Shown: one piece after another, positions 46,084 through 57,242 of the stretch | Layout of the letters: the number at the start of each line of letters is the position of its first letter | Numbering within the stretch: position 1 is the stretch's first letter | Assembly (NCBI GenBank): GCA_037893225.1 | Contig: JAZGUH010000400.1 | Span: 1 to 64,000 of the forward strand | Direction: 5' to 3' | Source: Hippasteria phrygiana | Taxonomy: Eukaryota; Echinodermata; Asteroidea; Valvatida; Goniasteridae | DNA: 64,000 nt | Position numbers and translations under genes: made by a program | Notes under the pieces: generated by a model | What the model saw: only the letters and a program-made list of their open reading frames with translations | Databases searched by the model: none | What the model was told of the DNA's origin: nothing

Positions 46084-48412
46084 GTGAGTCTTCAATCTCC
46101 AACCCAAAATTTAGAAAGAAAATACTAATTTGCTTTGTTGTGTACGTGGAAAATTATAAACCAATTCTGGTGGTGCACACAACACGTCCACTGTCCTTTC
46201 ACGCTTTTGTACTGCAAATATCACCAGCAATTGTCACGCCTTATTAGTCGTCGTTCGTTGCGTGATTGTATGTGCCACCTTGTTTATGCGTACACAAACG
46301 GGCGTTTTCTCTAAGTTGCTTGTTTTCACACCCTGAAACCTCTAAATAACAAAAAGTTTTACATGATGGAGACGCGTTGGGCCAACAAAAAAAGCTGAAT
46401 TTTGTTTTTAAAATTCCAGGCCCAAAATTGGTTGGGTGGAAGGCCGGAAAAATTGCCCGCATTGAATGCATTTAGTATGGAGCTGAGAGTCAAGTTTCAC
46501 CCCTGCCTAGTGCTGCTGGTTCATGGGGGAGGGGAGGGGAGGGGAGGGGGGGGGTAAATGAGAAAAGAATGGCAGTAAACTGCCCCTTCTCTGCACAAAG
46601 TTTGCACATTCTGCCCCGGTGCTTAATCGACCCTGCCTATTTTGAAATTTAGTTCACGACCCCGAAAGAAATGTCAATCTATGGCTTGCATTAAGCTGTT
46701 CGGGGGTGTAATTTAGATAGGGAAAGGTGGTGCTGTTTCTATCGAGCTTACAAGTAAGCAACCAAGCAAGCTATGAAGCACAACAGTTAGCAAGCAAGCA
46801 CTCGAGCTAGCAAGTAGCAAAATAAGCACACGGCAGCCACGGTGCTGATTACACAGAGCAGCTAAGCAAACAGTGTGGCTTACAAAATTTTCTGCTAAAC
46901 AGAAGTTTAAATAGCCAAGAGCAAGCCGCAAGCAGTACACATTACATTGTGTTTTGGCTGCTGACCACTTTTTGTGCTAAGCAGTTTTTGTTTTTGCACT
47001 AAGCAAAATTGTGTGCTAATTAGCGCCTTCTTGAAATTGGTCCATGGTAACGGCCAATCAAGCAGGCAAGCATTAGTTAAGTAAGCAATTGGGGAAGTGG
47101 GATTTTGATCTTTGCACAAAAATGTCCGCAGGAAATCTTGGAAAATCCTGGAATGTAAAAGCTCTCTTGGAAAGTCATAGAAAAGTCATGGTAGAGGCCA
47201 AATTTTTGTCCTAACCGAGGGTGGGGAAAAGTGTAGTGGAAACCTTGGGGTTAAGGCTTGCCGTACCCCAGTGATAACCCAGGGATTTCTTAGTGGAAAA
47301 GGGGTCAAACACTCCTAAGATGTAAGAAAAACAACAAAACAATAAAAAAAAAAACATAAAAAAGAAAACAGCACACAGGGGTGAGATTTCTAAAGATTTG
47401 TCCTGATTTCAGGATTTTTGGTGAGACGTCTTCCAGATTTCCAGAAGATTTTTTGGTCCTTAAATTGTTTTTATCATTCCAAAATGACCTCTGCAACCTT
47501 AAAAAGTCTTTTTTTTTCTTTTTCTAATGACCCCCTTTTTGTACAATTTTGAACCATATCTTTCAGTAGAAAATGCAGTTTACTTGCATTTTCCAGCAAC
47601 TTGAACGCCATACAAATCATGATCATATGCCTCCGATAGTGTTTCGTGGATTTTTTGTTTTACTCAAATCTCATCCCCGGCACAAGAATCGCTCATGGAA
47701 AAAAAACCTGATTTTGTCCTGGGAAGTCGTGGAAAAGTCGTGAAATTTCATTTTACGATTTCCGTGGGAACATACTAAACCAATTTGGATGAGTAAACAA
47801 TTTAAAAGCTACAGAGCTTGTGCGTACTGCCATTTGATCCACGGTGCTCGTTCTGTCAAAATGTCGTGTCTGGGCTATTCACTGCAAACTTTGCATGAAT
47901 GGAATGAATATTTGCAAGCTTCTGGCTTCTATTTTGCGGAATTTACCCATTTATATTTCTTTTCCCCCCCCATGTGCTCTTCTTGTAAATCTTTTGTTGA
48001 TTGTGCTTAAAGTCTGTATGAGTAAAAGTTTGCTGAAACGAGGCATTCCCACCAGCGGGTTTGCAACGGTCTGACTTACCTGAACCAAACCGGCATCCCC
48101 AAAATGATTTTCGTCAGTGATTTTCAGGCAAATTTCAAATTTTAAATGTACATTATTATATTCTACGTTTTAATGATCTTTCCAACCATGGCGCTTTTAG
48201 GATGAATCCATTTGGGCATCTCCAAGGCACCGTACCCCTTTTATATAACGTAAAGAAGAATACTTTACAAATGGTGCAAGTTCTTCCAATACTAATTTCT
48301 TTGTGTATTACTCGGAGAAGTGAATCATATTCTGTGCCATTTTTCTCATCAGTCAAACAAACCAGCAATGTTTACGAGCGGGATTAGGAAAGTGAAGGTT
48401 TGCCCCTCTCAG
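46084..48412. other. probable 3'UTR intron with repeats
   Basis: It starts GTGAGT and ends TTTGCCCCTCTCAG at 48412. Contents include a MITE copy (47372-47683), a short G-rich run at 46526-46556, a stretch rich in AAGCAAGCAAGC-type repeats near 46750-46930, and a repeat shared with 4150-4262 at 48075-48200. No gene is seen. Confidence 0.45.
47372..47683. mobile_element. MITE, copy 2 of the CACGGGGG family
   Basis: CACAGGGGTGAGATTTC at the left and AAATCTCATCCCCGG at the right are inverted, and the interior GATTTCAGGATTTTTGGTGA block matches 38925-39219. Confidence 0.7.
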
Positions 48413-48625
48413 ACGGACAATACGGATGGGTACTGAGGAGCAGGTTTGACTTTTGAACGTTGACCTCACCAAATATATACAAGAGGTCAGAAATATAACA
48501 TGTTGTGTTAATATCTATATTGAGCATAGTATTTAAGTGTCTTTGATTGTGTATAGAAAAGCATAAGTCTTAATTGCGAAGTAACAAGTTGGTGTAAACA
48601 AATAAATCCTGGAGAAATATTACAG
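48413..48625 (+). other. candidate terminal 3'UTR exon of the aGPCR
   Basis: A good acceptor (pyrimidine tract then CTCTCAG|ACGG) opens a noncoding stretch that ends with AATAAA at 48601-48606 and an A run starting at 48626, the usual 10-30 nt from a polyadenylation signal. Together with the donor at 46084 this fits a terminal exon. It is an inference; a direct read-through 3'UTR is the alternative. Confidence 0.45.
48601..48606 (+). terminator. polyadenylation signal AATAAA
   Basis: A canonical hexamer 19 nt before an 11-nt A run; see the candidate terminal exon. Not specific by itself in AT-rich DNA. Confidence 0.4.
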
Positions 48626-48639
48626 AAAAAAAAAAATCA

Positions 48640-49536
48640 GTTTTCAGGTAACATTGTTATCGGAAGTTTTCAAAGCGATTGTGAGTGTTTTTTTTACCCT
48701 GATTTAAAAGGAAATGGTCACATATGTGCAAAATGAGATTGTGTTTAATTTATGGGATTGGCTTACTGGCTTGCTACCTTTTTCAATTTGGGAAAAAAAC
48801 AACGAATAAAAACCTGTTTAGCGGAATGTATTTAAAAAAAAAAAAGGGGCCCCTTTTATTTTTTTTTAGCAACTGCTAGGTTTTATTTTCTAAGATGGCT
48901 GCTGTTTTTTGGTCAAGATGCCACCACCGACAATATTTTCTTAATTTTGATTTTATTTTACAAATGTTTTTAGCAAAAATAAAAGGAACCCATTCATCCT
49001 CTAAACAGGAAGCAGGCAGGGGTACGTGCAATTTTAACTTGGCCTTATATATTGAGCCATGTACACGTATAAACCGGAAGAGAATTTTGAAAGCCGCTAC
49101 ACAGATCTGAATCTGTTTTTGTGTAATTGTGCTTTGCTATGTATTTCAGATGTTACGCAAAAATCCTTACATTCAACAGAAGTAAACTAATTTTGTTTCT
49201 AAATATTTTAGTGTGCTGCAGTGTTTCAGACATTTTTTTAAGGCTTGCTTTTCCAATCAGATTTTAAAAAGAAATACTTTGCTTGGAGCATTAATACCTC
49301 GAAAAGAGAGCTACCCACTGAAATCCTATATTAGAATTTTAAAATTGTGAATGTATGTTGTGGAGGGTAGAGCAATTTGACGTGATAATTTGTAATGGTA
49401 TTTTATTCCCATGACTTTGACATCGGTATACTATTTTTTGCTTGAAAATGAAAAGAATAGTGAACAAGTGTACTTATTAGTATAACAAATTATATGCCAG
49501 GTGTAGATTTTTGTACCCTTTTAAAAGTGATGTGTG
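48640..49536. other. AT-rich intergenic sequence, nothing recognised
   Basis: No repeat or coding signature was noticed apart from A and T runs at 48832-48868. Confidence 0.5.
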
Positions 49537-49543
49537 GAATCGT

Positions 49544-50640
49544 CCGGTGATACTTATACCGGAAAACACAGAAAAACTACCGGAAAACACACTACATACC
49601 GGAAAACACACTAAACCCGGGAAAAAACACTAAACCCGGGAAAACACACAAAAAAAACCACTAAATACCGGAAAACACACTAAATACCGGAAAACACCCA
49701 AAAACACAATTCACACCAAAAAACTCGCAAATACAACGCATACCGGAAAACACCCTCAAAACACACTTCACAACCGAAAAACTCGCAAATACACACGAGC
49801 GATACGTGCGAGGACAATGCTTTGTGTTTCCTATTGTTCCTTTAATGTAACCCAACCCCATAGACTAAGCACGTACTTCTACGTGCGAGGAGCGATTTCA
49901 ACAAAAGACTCGATGTGCAAGGACTTTGCATTTCCTTTCTCCTCTTGTCCTCGGAGATATATACAGAACCTGTACACACATACCGGAAAACACCCCCCAA
50001 AACACACTTCACACATACCGGAAAACACCCCCAAAAGACACACTTCACACTGAAAAACAAAAACGCACTAAGTACCGGAAAACACCCCTACCCCACAAGA
50101 ACACATTTTACACCAAAAACCAACCAATAACATGTACACACAAACGCCCAAACAACACACTTCACACCGAAAAACAACACACTCTGAATACCGGAAAACG
50201 CCTATAAAAGCAATTCTCACCGAAAAACAACAAAGAAACACTCAAAACCCCCCCCCCCCCCCCCCAAAAAAAAAAGGAATAAAAAAAATAACTAAAGAAA
50301 TAAATATTGGATGAGATTAATGGTTTTGTCTTGGACGAGGAAATGATAGATTCTTTGAATATTGATTTTGACGAGGTTGAAATTTTATCAGCTGTGTTTT
50401 TGGGGGTGTTTAGATGTATTAGTGAGTTTTCGGGTGTTTCCGGTATTTAGTGTTCTTTTTGTGTTTTCCGGTATTTAGTGTTTTTGGTGTTTTCCGGTAT
50501 AGTATTTAGTGGTTTTTTTCCGGTATTTAGTTGTTTTTTTTGTGTTTTCCGGTGTTTAGTGTGTTTTCCGGTGTTATTCGGTAGTTTTCCGGTATTTTTT
50601 GGTTGTTTTCTGGTATTTTCCCGGTATATAGTGTCACCCG
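49544..50640. mobile_element. 1.1-kb fold-back element built of CCGGAAAACAC repeats
   Basis: The left side (49550-49795 and 49975-50205) repeats TACCGGAAAACACNN(A)n many times; the right side (50395-50635) carries the inverse (GTGTTTTCCGGTATTTAGTG). The outer ends CCGGTGATACTTATACCGG and CCGGTATATAGTGTCACCCG are inverted counterparts. AATCGT occurs directly outside both ends (49538-49543 and 50641-50646), a likely target duplication. The centre contains GTGCGAGG-type inverted blocks and an 18-nt C run (50248-50265). No transposase. Confidence 0.75.
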
Positions 50641-50886
50641 AATCGTCTATGGGATGAAATGCCTCCACAGTTGCCGATGACCAGTCATTTCATCAAGAAT
50701 GTCATCACAGAAGGACTTTGCTGTCATACCCCACCATAATGGGTCAGGGTCAGGAAAAATCTGAGAAAATAACCAACCTTTCATGATAACAACTTCAATG
50801 ACAGAATCTGTTGGTTCATCAGGACCTGTTAGTGAAATAAACACAAAAGTCCGTATGAGCATGGAGGAAGGATCTATATCCTTCCT

Positions 50887-51046
50887 CCATAGACCATATC
50901 GCAAATACCGCCTGGTCGAGACGTCACAATGGTCACAAGGGATTGTGGGAAGGAAATGGGATCAATTTTTGTGCGCGTATATTTTCAAAATCCCTAGTAA
51001 CCATTGTGACGTCTCATCCAGGCGGTATTTGCGATAAGGTCTATGG
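50887..51046. mobile_element. hairpin MITE (CCATAGACC...GCAAATACCGCCTGG)
   Basis: CCATAGACCATATCGCAAAT, then ACCGCCTGGTCGAGACGTC and ACAATGGT, are mirrored at the right by ACCATTGTGACGTCTCATCC, then GGCGGTATTTGCG and GGTCTATGG. Arms of about 50 bp, almost perfect. A separate 13-bp-arm hairpin (ATGGAGGAAGGAT) lies directly before it at 50861-50890. Confidence 0.82.
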
Positions 51047-51717
51047 TATGAGTGAGGCATAAGCAACATCTAACACTACAGCAAACGCACACTTTCCCAG
51101 CCTATTTTATGCAACGAATTTTCCTCACGAAAGTCTAAAACTTAAAAGAATGTGCCGTGTTTATACAATTTTGAACAGGAATGGAAGGTTATTTTCTCAG
51201 ATTTTCTCCATATTGTATTTTCTGACAGTCCAAACACTGATTTCCATGGTTTCGAAATGTGCCTGGCTGTGGGAGGATACGTAATAGACTGGCTTTTCAT
51301 CAGCCCAACGAAGTTCAGTCGATCTGTCTGATTGGATAAGGAATATTTTTCTTGGATGAAGTCTATTCTCTGGACCAATTACAGGAGTTGATATAAAGTG
51401 GCGTTAATGACTGCATATCATTTTCGCCATTTTGGCAAAAAAACTATAAAAAAAAACCTTGTTTAGTTTATCGTAGTCACGTGTATTTATATTATTGCAT
51501 AAAATGTGAGGAATTTAAGAAATAATATATATATTGTATTGCTAAAATATGTACAAAACATAATATTCGTTTATTTTAGATTGCACTTTCATGTAATTGG
51601 TAAACAAAAAATTGTTTGTGCACAATTTGTTAATACACTTCAGCACTTATAGTGCATATTCATGTTATTTAAATGAAGTGATGACGTTACTGCATTCTTG
51701 AGTGTAAAATTAACAAT

Positions 51718-52216
51718 GGTTGCGTTCGATTAGCTTACACAGGGTTACACCGTGGGGAAGCCACGAAATGAGGCTAATCGAACGCTGCGGTGTATTCGCC
51801 TCGGTATTCTGGGAAAATTAAGGTCGTTTGGAACTGGAACTTTCGAAAGTGTAAAATAATAACACGGGCTCAATGTCGTCTGCTCTGCGGACATAAAATC
51901 ATGACCACCATGGCCGACATAAATATAAAAATTCACCTTTTGCACAGTCTAGTCGCAAACTTGTCATTGTCAGGAAAATACACTCTTTGTTTTCCAATTT
52001 GTGTCACAATCTGTAGGCCTACATTCGAATTCGAGTTCCCCGCCTTGTTTATGTTTTCAGCTAGGCGGTGACGTCATTACACCCGGGCAGCCACCAGAGA
52101 CCCGCTCGCTGGGGTAGTGGTAGTTGACACCAGGGCAGACACGAGTATCACGTGATGACTAATCGAACGGTCTCGTGTAAGTTTCACTTACATGTGTAAG
52201 GTAATCGAACGCACCC
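51718..52216. mobile_element. 499-bp MITE with GGTTGCGTTCGATTA inverted ends
   Basis: GGTTGCGTTCGATTAGCTTACACA at the left matches the inverse of TGTGTAAGGTAATCGAACGCACCC at the right. A third inverted GCTAATCGAACGC copy lies just inside the left end (51771-51784) and another, CTAATCGAACGG, inside the right end. Noncoding interior. Confidence 0.75.
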
Positions 52217-52582
52217 AATATACATGTAATGTGTTGGTTATTTGTACTACATGTACTATCGATCCATACGAGCAATAAAACCACCGAAACTTCTGTAAAA
52301 AATTTGATGTAGAAAAACCAACCCTGCATACGTTGATCACCATGTCAACATCACTCATCCGATAACTTGGACAAGAACAGTTTTATTCGTTCTGGGTAGA
52401 TTTCTCATTCCCAAAACGACCAACAACCATGACATGTGATTTAACTTTGTCCACTTGCTTTAGTATAGCTTTACTATCCAAATTATGGTATTAATAAACT
52501 ACATGTATGTATACGATAATGTGAAGTGATATTGCAATAATATTTTGCCTTGTATTATGTATTGGATAGATAGAAACATATA

Positions 52583-52740
52583 AAGGCCGGTTCAAACTCG
52601 GCGCGAAAGCGAACGTGAACGCAAATTTGTGACGTCGGGGCAGGTTTTCGCGCTGCGAATTCGCAAAAGTTGAACACATTTTAACTTGTGCGAATCTTCG
52701 CCGCGAATGTTTCATGACGTCAAATTCGCTTCGCATTCGT
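52583..52740. mobile_element. MITE with AAGGCCGGTTCA end, right-truncated
   Basis: The left end AAGGCCGGTTCAAACTCGG and the interior TTGAACACATTTTAACTTGT match 26929-27094. The right end stops at CGCATTCGT, where the complete copy continues with GTGAAGTATGAACCGG. Confidence 0.75.
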
Positions 52741-53094
52741 ATAATGCTGAGATGGATATAATGCCGAGTTGTATAATGCTGACACTTTGCGCTTTGTACT
52801 TCGGAAGAGAATGAGAAAAAAACCCTACTTTTTAGATGAGTAGACTATTCGTTTAAATGAAAAAGTACCATTTTGAACCTTAAGCAATGGTCGTGGCTTT
52901 GAGGTATTTTGTAATATTTAATTGTATTTCATGTTGACTTACCAGCTGATTAAACTTTAATTTATTGCATGTTTGTTTCTGGTCCCCTGAACTCTGCCGC
53001 TACGAGCGTTGTACAATTTCCTAGACTTACAGTCACCCAACAAAGCTGTCCTATAATTAGTAGTTTTTATTTTGCATTTTTCAAACCCCCACAA

Positions 53095-53115
53095 CCCCCC
53101 CCCCCCCCCCCCCCC
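53095..53115. repeat. poly(C) tract, 21 nt
   Basis: Followed by CAGATCCGCCCCTG and, some way on, TTCCCTTTGCCCCATATC, a block also seen at 62761-62780, so it belongs to a G/C-run-bearing repeat family. Confidence 0.85.
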
Positions 53116-53220
53116 AGATCCGCCCCTGAAAGAATCAAACTTATTTATTAATGCTTTCTGACCCCTCCAGGAGGGGTGTGGGAAGGAGGTTCCCTTTGCC
53201 CCATATCTTGCTTCATATGC

Positions 53221-53829
53221 AATTCCTGATTGTTTGCATGCGGCTGGTAATGAAAAAGAAACACGGGCCACGGTCAACACAACACAGTAGCGTCGCAGAG
53301 TTCACGGGACATTTTTTCGTTTTTTGATTATGATTAACTAGGAGTGCCATATTTTGGTTCAGCCTTTTGTTAATCGTGAATGATTGCCAATTAAGTGCCT
53401 TAATAATCAAGTAGCAATAATGAGTAATGAATGCACATACGCACGTTTACAAAAATGTTGTGCATCAACCAGGTCAAATAGTCACGCACCGTAATTGTGG
53501 GGACATGCACTGGTCGTGCGATAGACGTAATTAATTGTGGGGGCCAAAAACATGGACAGATGTCCACCCTAACTCGGTCCTAATTTGCCCGACATAAAAA
53601 TGCTCCTAGTAGACAGTGTACGCGGTCGATACCTACCCACGCCACACGCTCTAAATACACGCTGTGGTAAAGAAACAAAAGAAACTGTTTTAACAAAGTT
53701 GTCATGGATACAAAAGTGGCCGTAAATATAAAATGTTACGGGTATGTAAACATCTTTGTCGTATCGTATCGAGTCACTTCACACTAATAATGAATGTTTA
53801 TGAGTGCAATGGTAAGAATACTTTCATGA
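53221..53829. other. no gene or repeat recognised
   Basis: Ordinary AT-rich sequence with scattered TAATGA and CGTA motifs; no frames of note. Confidence 0.45.
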
Positions 53830-53896
53830 GGTGACAGATGCAATGTTCCATTCCACGAGGTTAAGCCGAGTGGAATGGAACATTGCATATGTCACC
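53830..53896. repeat. short cruciform-forming inverted repeat
   Basis: Arms of about 27 nt (GGTGACAGATGCAATGTTCC onward, and its complement ending ATATGTCACC) flank a 13-nt loop. One or two mismatches. Confidence 0.85.
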
Positions 53897-54319
53897 GAAT
53901 TTGCGCAGCATAACCAACAAATCGGATTTCCAGGAGTCTGATATTCACGTACGCCTGTCCAAACGCTTACGTCCAAACGCTTACGAGAAGCACTGTGGCT
54001 AATTGATGCATAACATTGTCTTGAATTTGAATAACGCACCTGAATTAATTTGTTTATTATTAACATTTATTTTGTGTCGTGGATCTGTTGTAAAGCACGT
54101 TGGAAGCTGTTTCGCATTGTAAAGTATAATGGGCTTTAAACTTATTGTATTAGCCATCTAATCAATAACGAATAAAGATGGCAGCATTGCTTTGCGCATG
54201 CCCAGAAGTAGATTCCTTTCATTCTGTTAACCTCTGTGTTTATTGTGCTTCACTTCGCGTCTTATTTTGTTTTGTTTCTTTGCATAACTCGATGATGATG
54301 GAGATATAGTACACCATAA

Positions 54320-54907
54320 TTTTTATGAAGTCCCCTCTAGCGCGCTTATTTTTTCCGTAGGCGGGTGAAGCAATAATTATGAATAATACAGTAGTATTGA
54401 TGAAAAAGTTATGTTTATTCATTATAATAGAACAGAACATCGCAGCATTCAACTAGTTGCATACATTCAATCATTTTAAAGAACGGCTGTTGTCGAACTG
54501 CTACAGACTAGTATAGTGGGATGGGCTATGGATCAAAAGGTCTCTAGTTCGAATCCACCTGTACCCATTTTGCTTTACTGTGATATCTTTGGGATATTTT
54601 TAATTTAAGGGGAAAAAGAGACGGAGAACCAAGTGCTAGCTGTGCAGTGATCAATGCAACCATGCCACTGAGTTATTCATGAAAATTGCTTCACCCGCCT
54701 ACGGAACAAAAAATAAGCCTCCTGATGCAATTTGTCTAAAAGTCGTCGCTGCGGGCAGCAAACAATTTTGACGTCATAGTACGAACTACTCTTTTGTTCC
54801 TGGTGCTAGCACAAAATGGAGCTCGTCCTATGACGTCAGAATTGTTTGCTGCCCGCAGCGACGACTTTTAGACATGGCACCAGCGGGCTAGAGGGGGCTT
54901 GATAAAA
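54320..54907. mobile_element. nested inverted-repeat element
   Basis: The outer arms TTTTATGAAGTCCCCTCTAG and CTAGAGGGGGCTTGATAAAA are inverted. A second inverted pair lies inside (TTTTTTCCGTAGGCGGGTGA and TCACCCGCCTACGGAAC). A tRNA-like B-box (AGTTCGAATCC) lies in the middle, and a third hairpin element is inserted at 54733-54874. Confidence 0.65.
54733..54874. mobile_element. 142-bp hairpin MITE (TGTCTAAAAGTCGTCGC ends)
   Basis: TGTCTAAAAGTCGTCGCTGC, then GGGCAGCAAACAATT, are mirrored almost perfectly by AATTGTTTGCTGCCCGCAGC, then GACGACTTTTAGACA. Arms of about 44 bp. Confidence 0.85.
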
Positions 54908-55114
54908 CTGCTCTCAAAAATCACTTTTGTGTTATTTCATGGAAGAAATAGTTGGCCGTGAAATTGTACAATACGCAATCTACATAAAACTAAAAAATGA
55001 CTTCTCTCAGCAATCAACATCATCTTTAATTTTAGTTACAGCAAGTTGTACATGTTCTGATTGCCGATGAAAGAGCGACCATGACGCCTTGACCTCATCA
55101 GCCTTGGTAACAGT

Positions 55115-55712
55115 CAGCGTTGGAGGATTCGTGCGCGTACTCGAGTACAACCCGAGTACCACTATAATTACGCGGCCCAAACTAGATTTTTAGTAATCGA
55201 AACAAAAATGGACTCGGCATGTACTCGGCTTTTTGTACTCGGACTCGTACCCGCACTCGGCATTTTGTACTCAGTACTCGATACCCATACTCGGGAATAC
55301 AGTCGATTATTTTCTCTTTTGATACTGCCCATTCGGACTCGAATGTACACATACATAAACAGTTCTTGGGCTGTTGGGTGAATTCCCAAAAGGAGAAATT
55401 TCTATCTCAATCACATGTGATGTACAACTTTTTGAGTAGGTTCATCATGTTGTGTATAAAAGGTAAATAACAAACATGGAAGTAAAGTGATAGTCTCCTG
55501 AATTGTAGGTGTTTAGACTATGATGCAGGTTTGATGATGCAGGTAAATTATAATAATGTTCAGAGCATAACTTGGCATTTTTGTTTCTTATGTTGTTGTA
55601 CTCGTACTCGGCCATACTCGACTTTTTGATGCACCCGTACTCGGCCCGTAACCGGTTCTAAATGTACTCGGAGAACTTGGTACTCGGAATGTAGGACTCG
55701 ACTCCAACACTG
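55115..55712. mobile_element. 598-bp hAT-like element with GTACTCGG internal repeats
   Basis: The ends CAGCGTTGGAGGATTCG and CGACTCCAACACTG are inverted; CAGTGTTGGAG is typical of hAT termini. They are flanked by GTAACAGT and GTAACGGT (7 of 8 matching). GTACTCGG-type motifs occur more than a dozen times near both ends. No transposase remains. Confidence 0.8.
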
Positions 55713-56600
55713 GTAACGGTTCACTCGTCTGCCATTTCCTGCATTCATTAAGAAGCAATCTTAAAGAGACACTGTGTTTAATTCGGCACTGTTATTGTTT
55801 AATACATGTATGATAACAAGCGCTGTCCGTATGAATGGAAAGACCTTGAATGAAACATACATACATTTGTATATTTCTAGAAAAATTGTTATACCAGCTT
55901 TTCTTCACATACTGTATCTGCTACGTGTAGATTGTGCCTTTCTGTGACAGGCGCGAATCCAGAAGGGGGGGGGGGGGGGGTACCCCCCACCCCCGCTCGT
56001 TGCCATTATATTTATTTATTTTTTGTTTGCTTGTAAGGGCCTAGGTCTAGCAAACCAGAAAAGAAAAGCAAAACCCCGTAAAGGTCGTATTTTGCGTGTA
56101 CGGGTAAGAACAAACCAAAGCGGTTAAATGGCGCCACCAACGTTGAGAAATATTTTGGGCAAATGTACGGAAAAAATCAGATCTTATTAATATTTCCAAT
56201 AATGCTGTGCATTTTTTAATAAAAATATTACTTAATTTTAAAGTTATTTACATATTTATGCTAACGACCTTTTGCCAGGAAGTCATTATACCTTAAACGT
56301 GCGCCTAAGCGGCATGTGAAATGCTAACGACCTTTTGCCGGGAACAAACTTTGCTCCAGGCGCGTTTACGTCCCACTGAAGTTGAGAGGTGAACGCACTT
56401 GTATCATGTTTTGTTTCATTGTATAGACCTTTATCATGGTACAGCCATCTTGTTTTTCTCCTATTAAAATCAATGTAACCAAACCGAGGCTGGAAGGAAA
56501 AATAGTCTGGCACCTTCATTCAATAATTGGAATCACTATTCATAATTACTAATGCATACAGGGAACAAGACAAAGATAGTGACAGCATGATAAAAATAAT
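55713..56600. other. repeat-rich stretch, no gene
   Basis: A G16 run at 55965-55980 opens a repeat whose 56040-56160 part (AAACCAGAAAAG, GGTTAAATGGCGCCAC) matches 3600-3680. CTAACGACCTTTTGCC(A/G)GGAA is repeated at 56261 and 56323. Confidence 0.5.
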
Positions 56601-57242
56601 ATACCCAGCACGATATGGGGCAGAGGGGTACCCCCTTTTGTCCCCATACCCTATACACTCTCCAGACTATTGGTTTGGTTTGGTTTGATTTATTTCCATA
56701 CTATTAGATAGATGTAGGTTGAATACTGTACATGGAAAAAAAACTTTAACGAAACTTTAAATAATAGTATGGGAGGTCAGACAAGAAGCCGAAGCTTGTA
56801 GTGGGTCTGCCCCTTCATAAGGAATACATGTAGCTATACAATTCAGGATAAACCAAAAGAGATAATAATAACAATAATAATAATAATAATAGATGTTATT
56901 ACATTAAATTAATGAATTCATGACAATTACACAAGGTAATAAATTAAATAAATTACATGTACTATACCATCCTTAACTTTCGATGTGTTATTAATATCTT
57001 TGTTTGGCAATTAAAGTAACAATTTAGCTCTTAGTCACCATTAACATTAACCGCAGTGAGAAGTATTTTTTTGTAATACATTTTACATGCTCTAATTGAC
57101 GTTACTGGGCAGGAAGATCGAATTTTGTTCCAAAGGAGGGGACCCTGATGTCTAACGGTTGAGAGATGTAGAGATGTTCTAGCTTTGTTAACATGAAGCT
57201 TATTTGATGACCTGATGTCGTAATTATGAATATCAGTGTTCC

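Noticed and set aside
49817..50207. Overlapping plus-strand frames rich in His, Thr and Lys
   Set aside because: They are translations of the CCGGAAAACAC fold-back array in several frames.
54500..54570. tRNA gene at the B-box AGTTCGAATCC
   Set aside because: No A-box at tRNA spacing and no acceptor stem; it is inside a nested inverted-repeat element.
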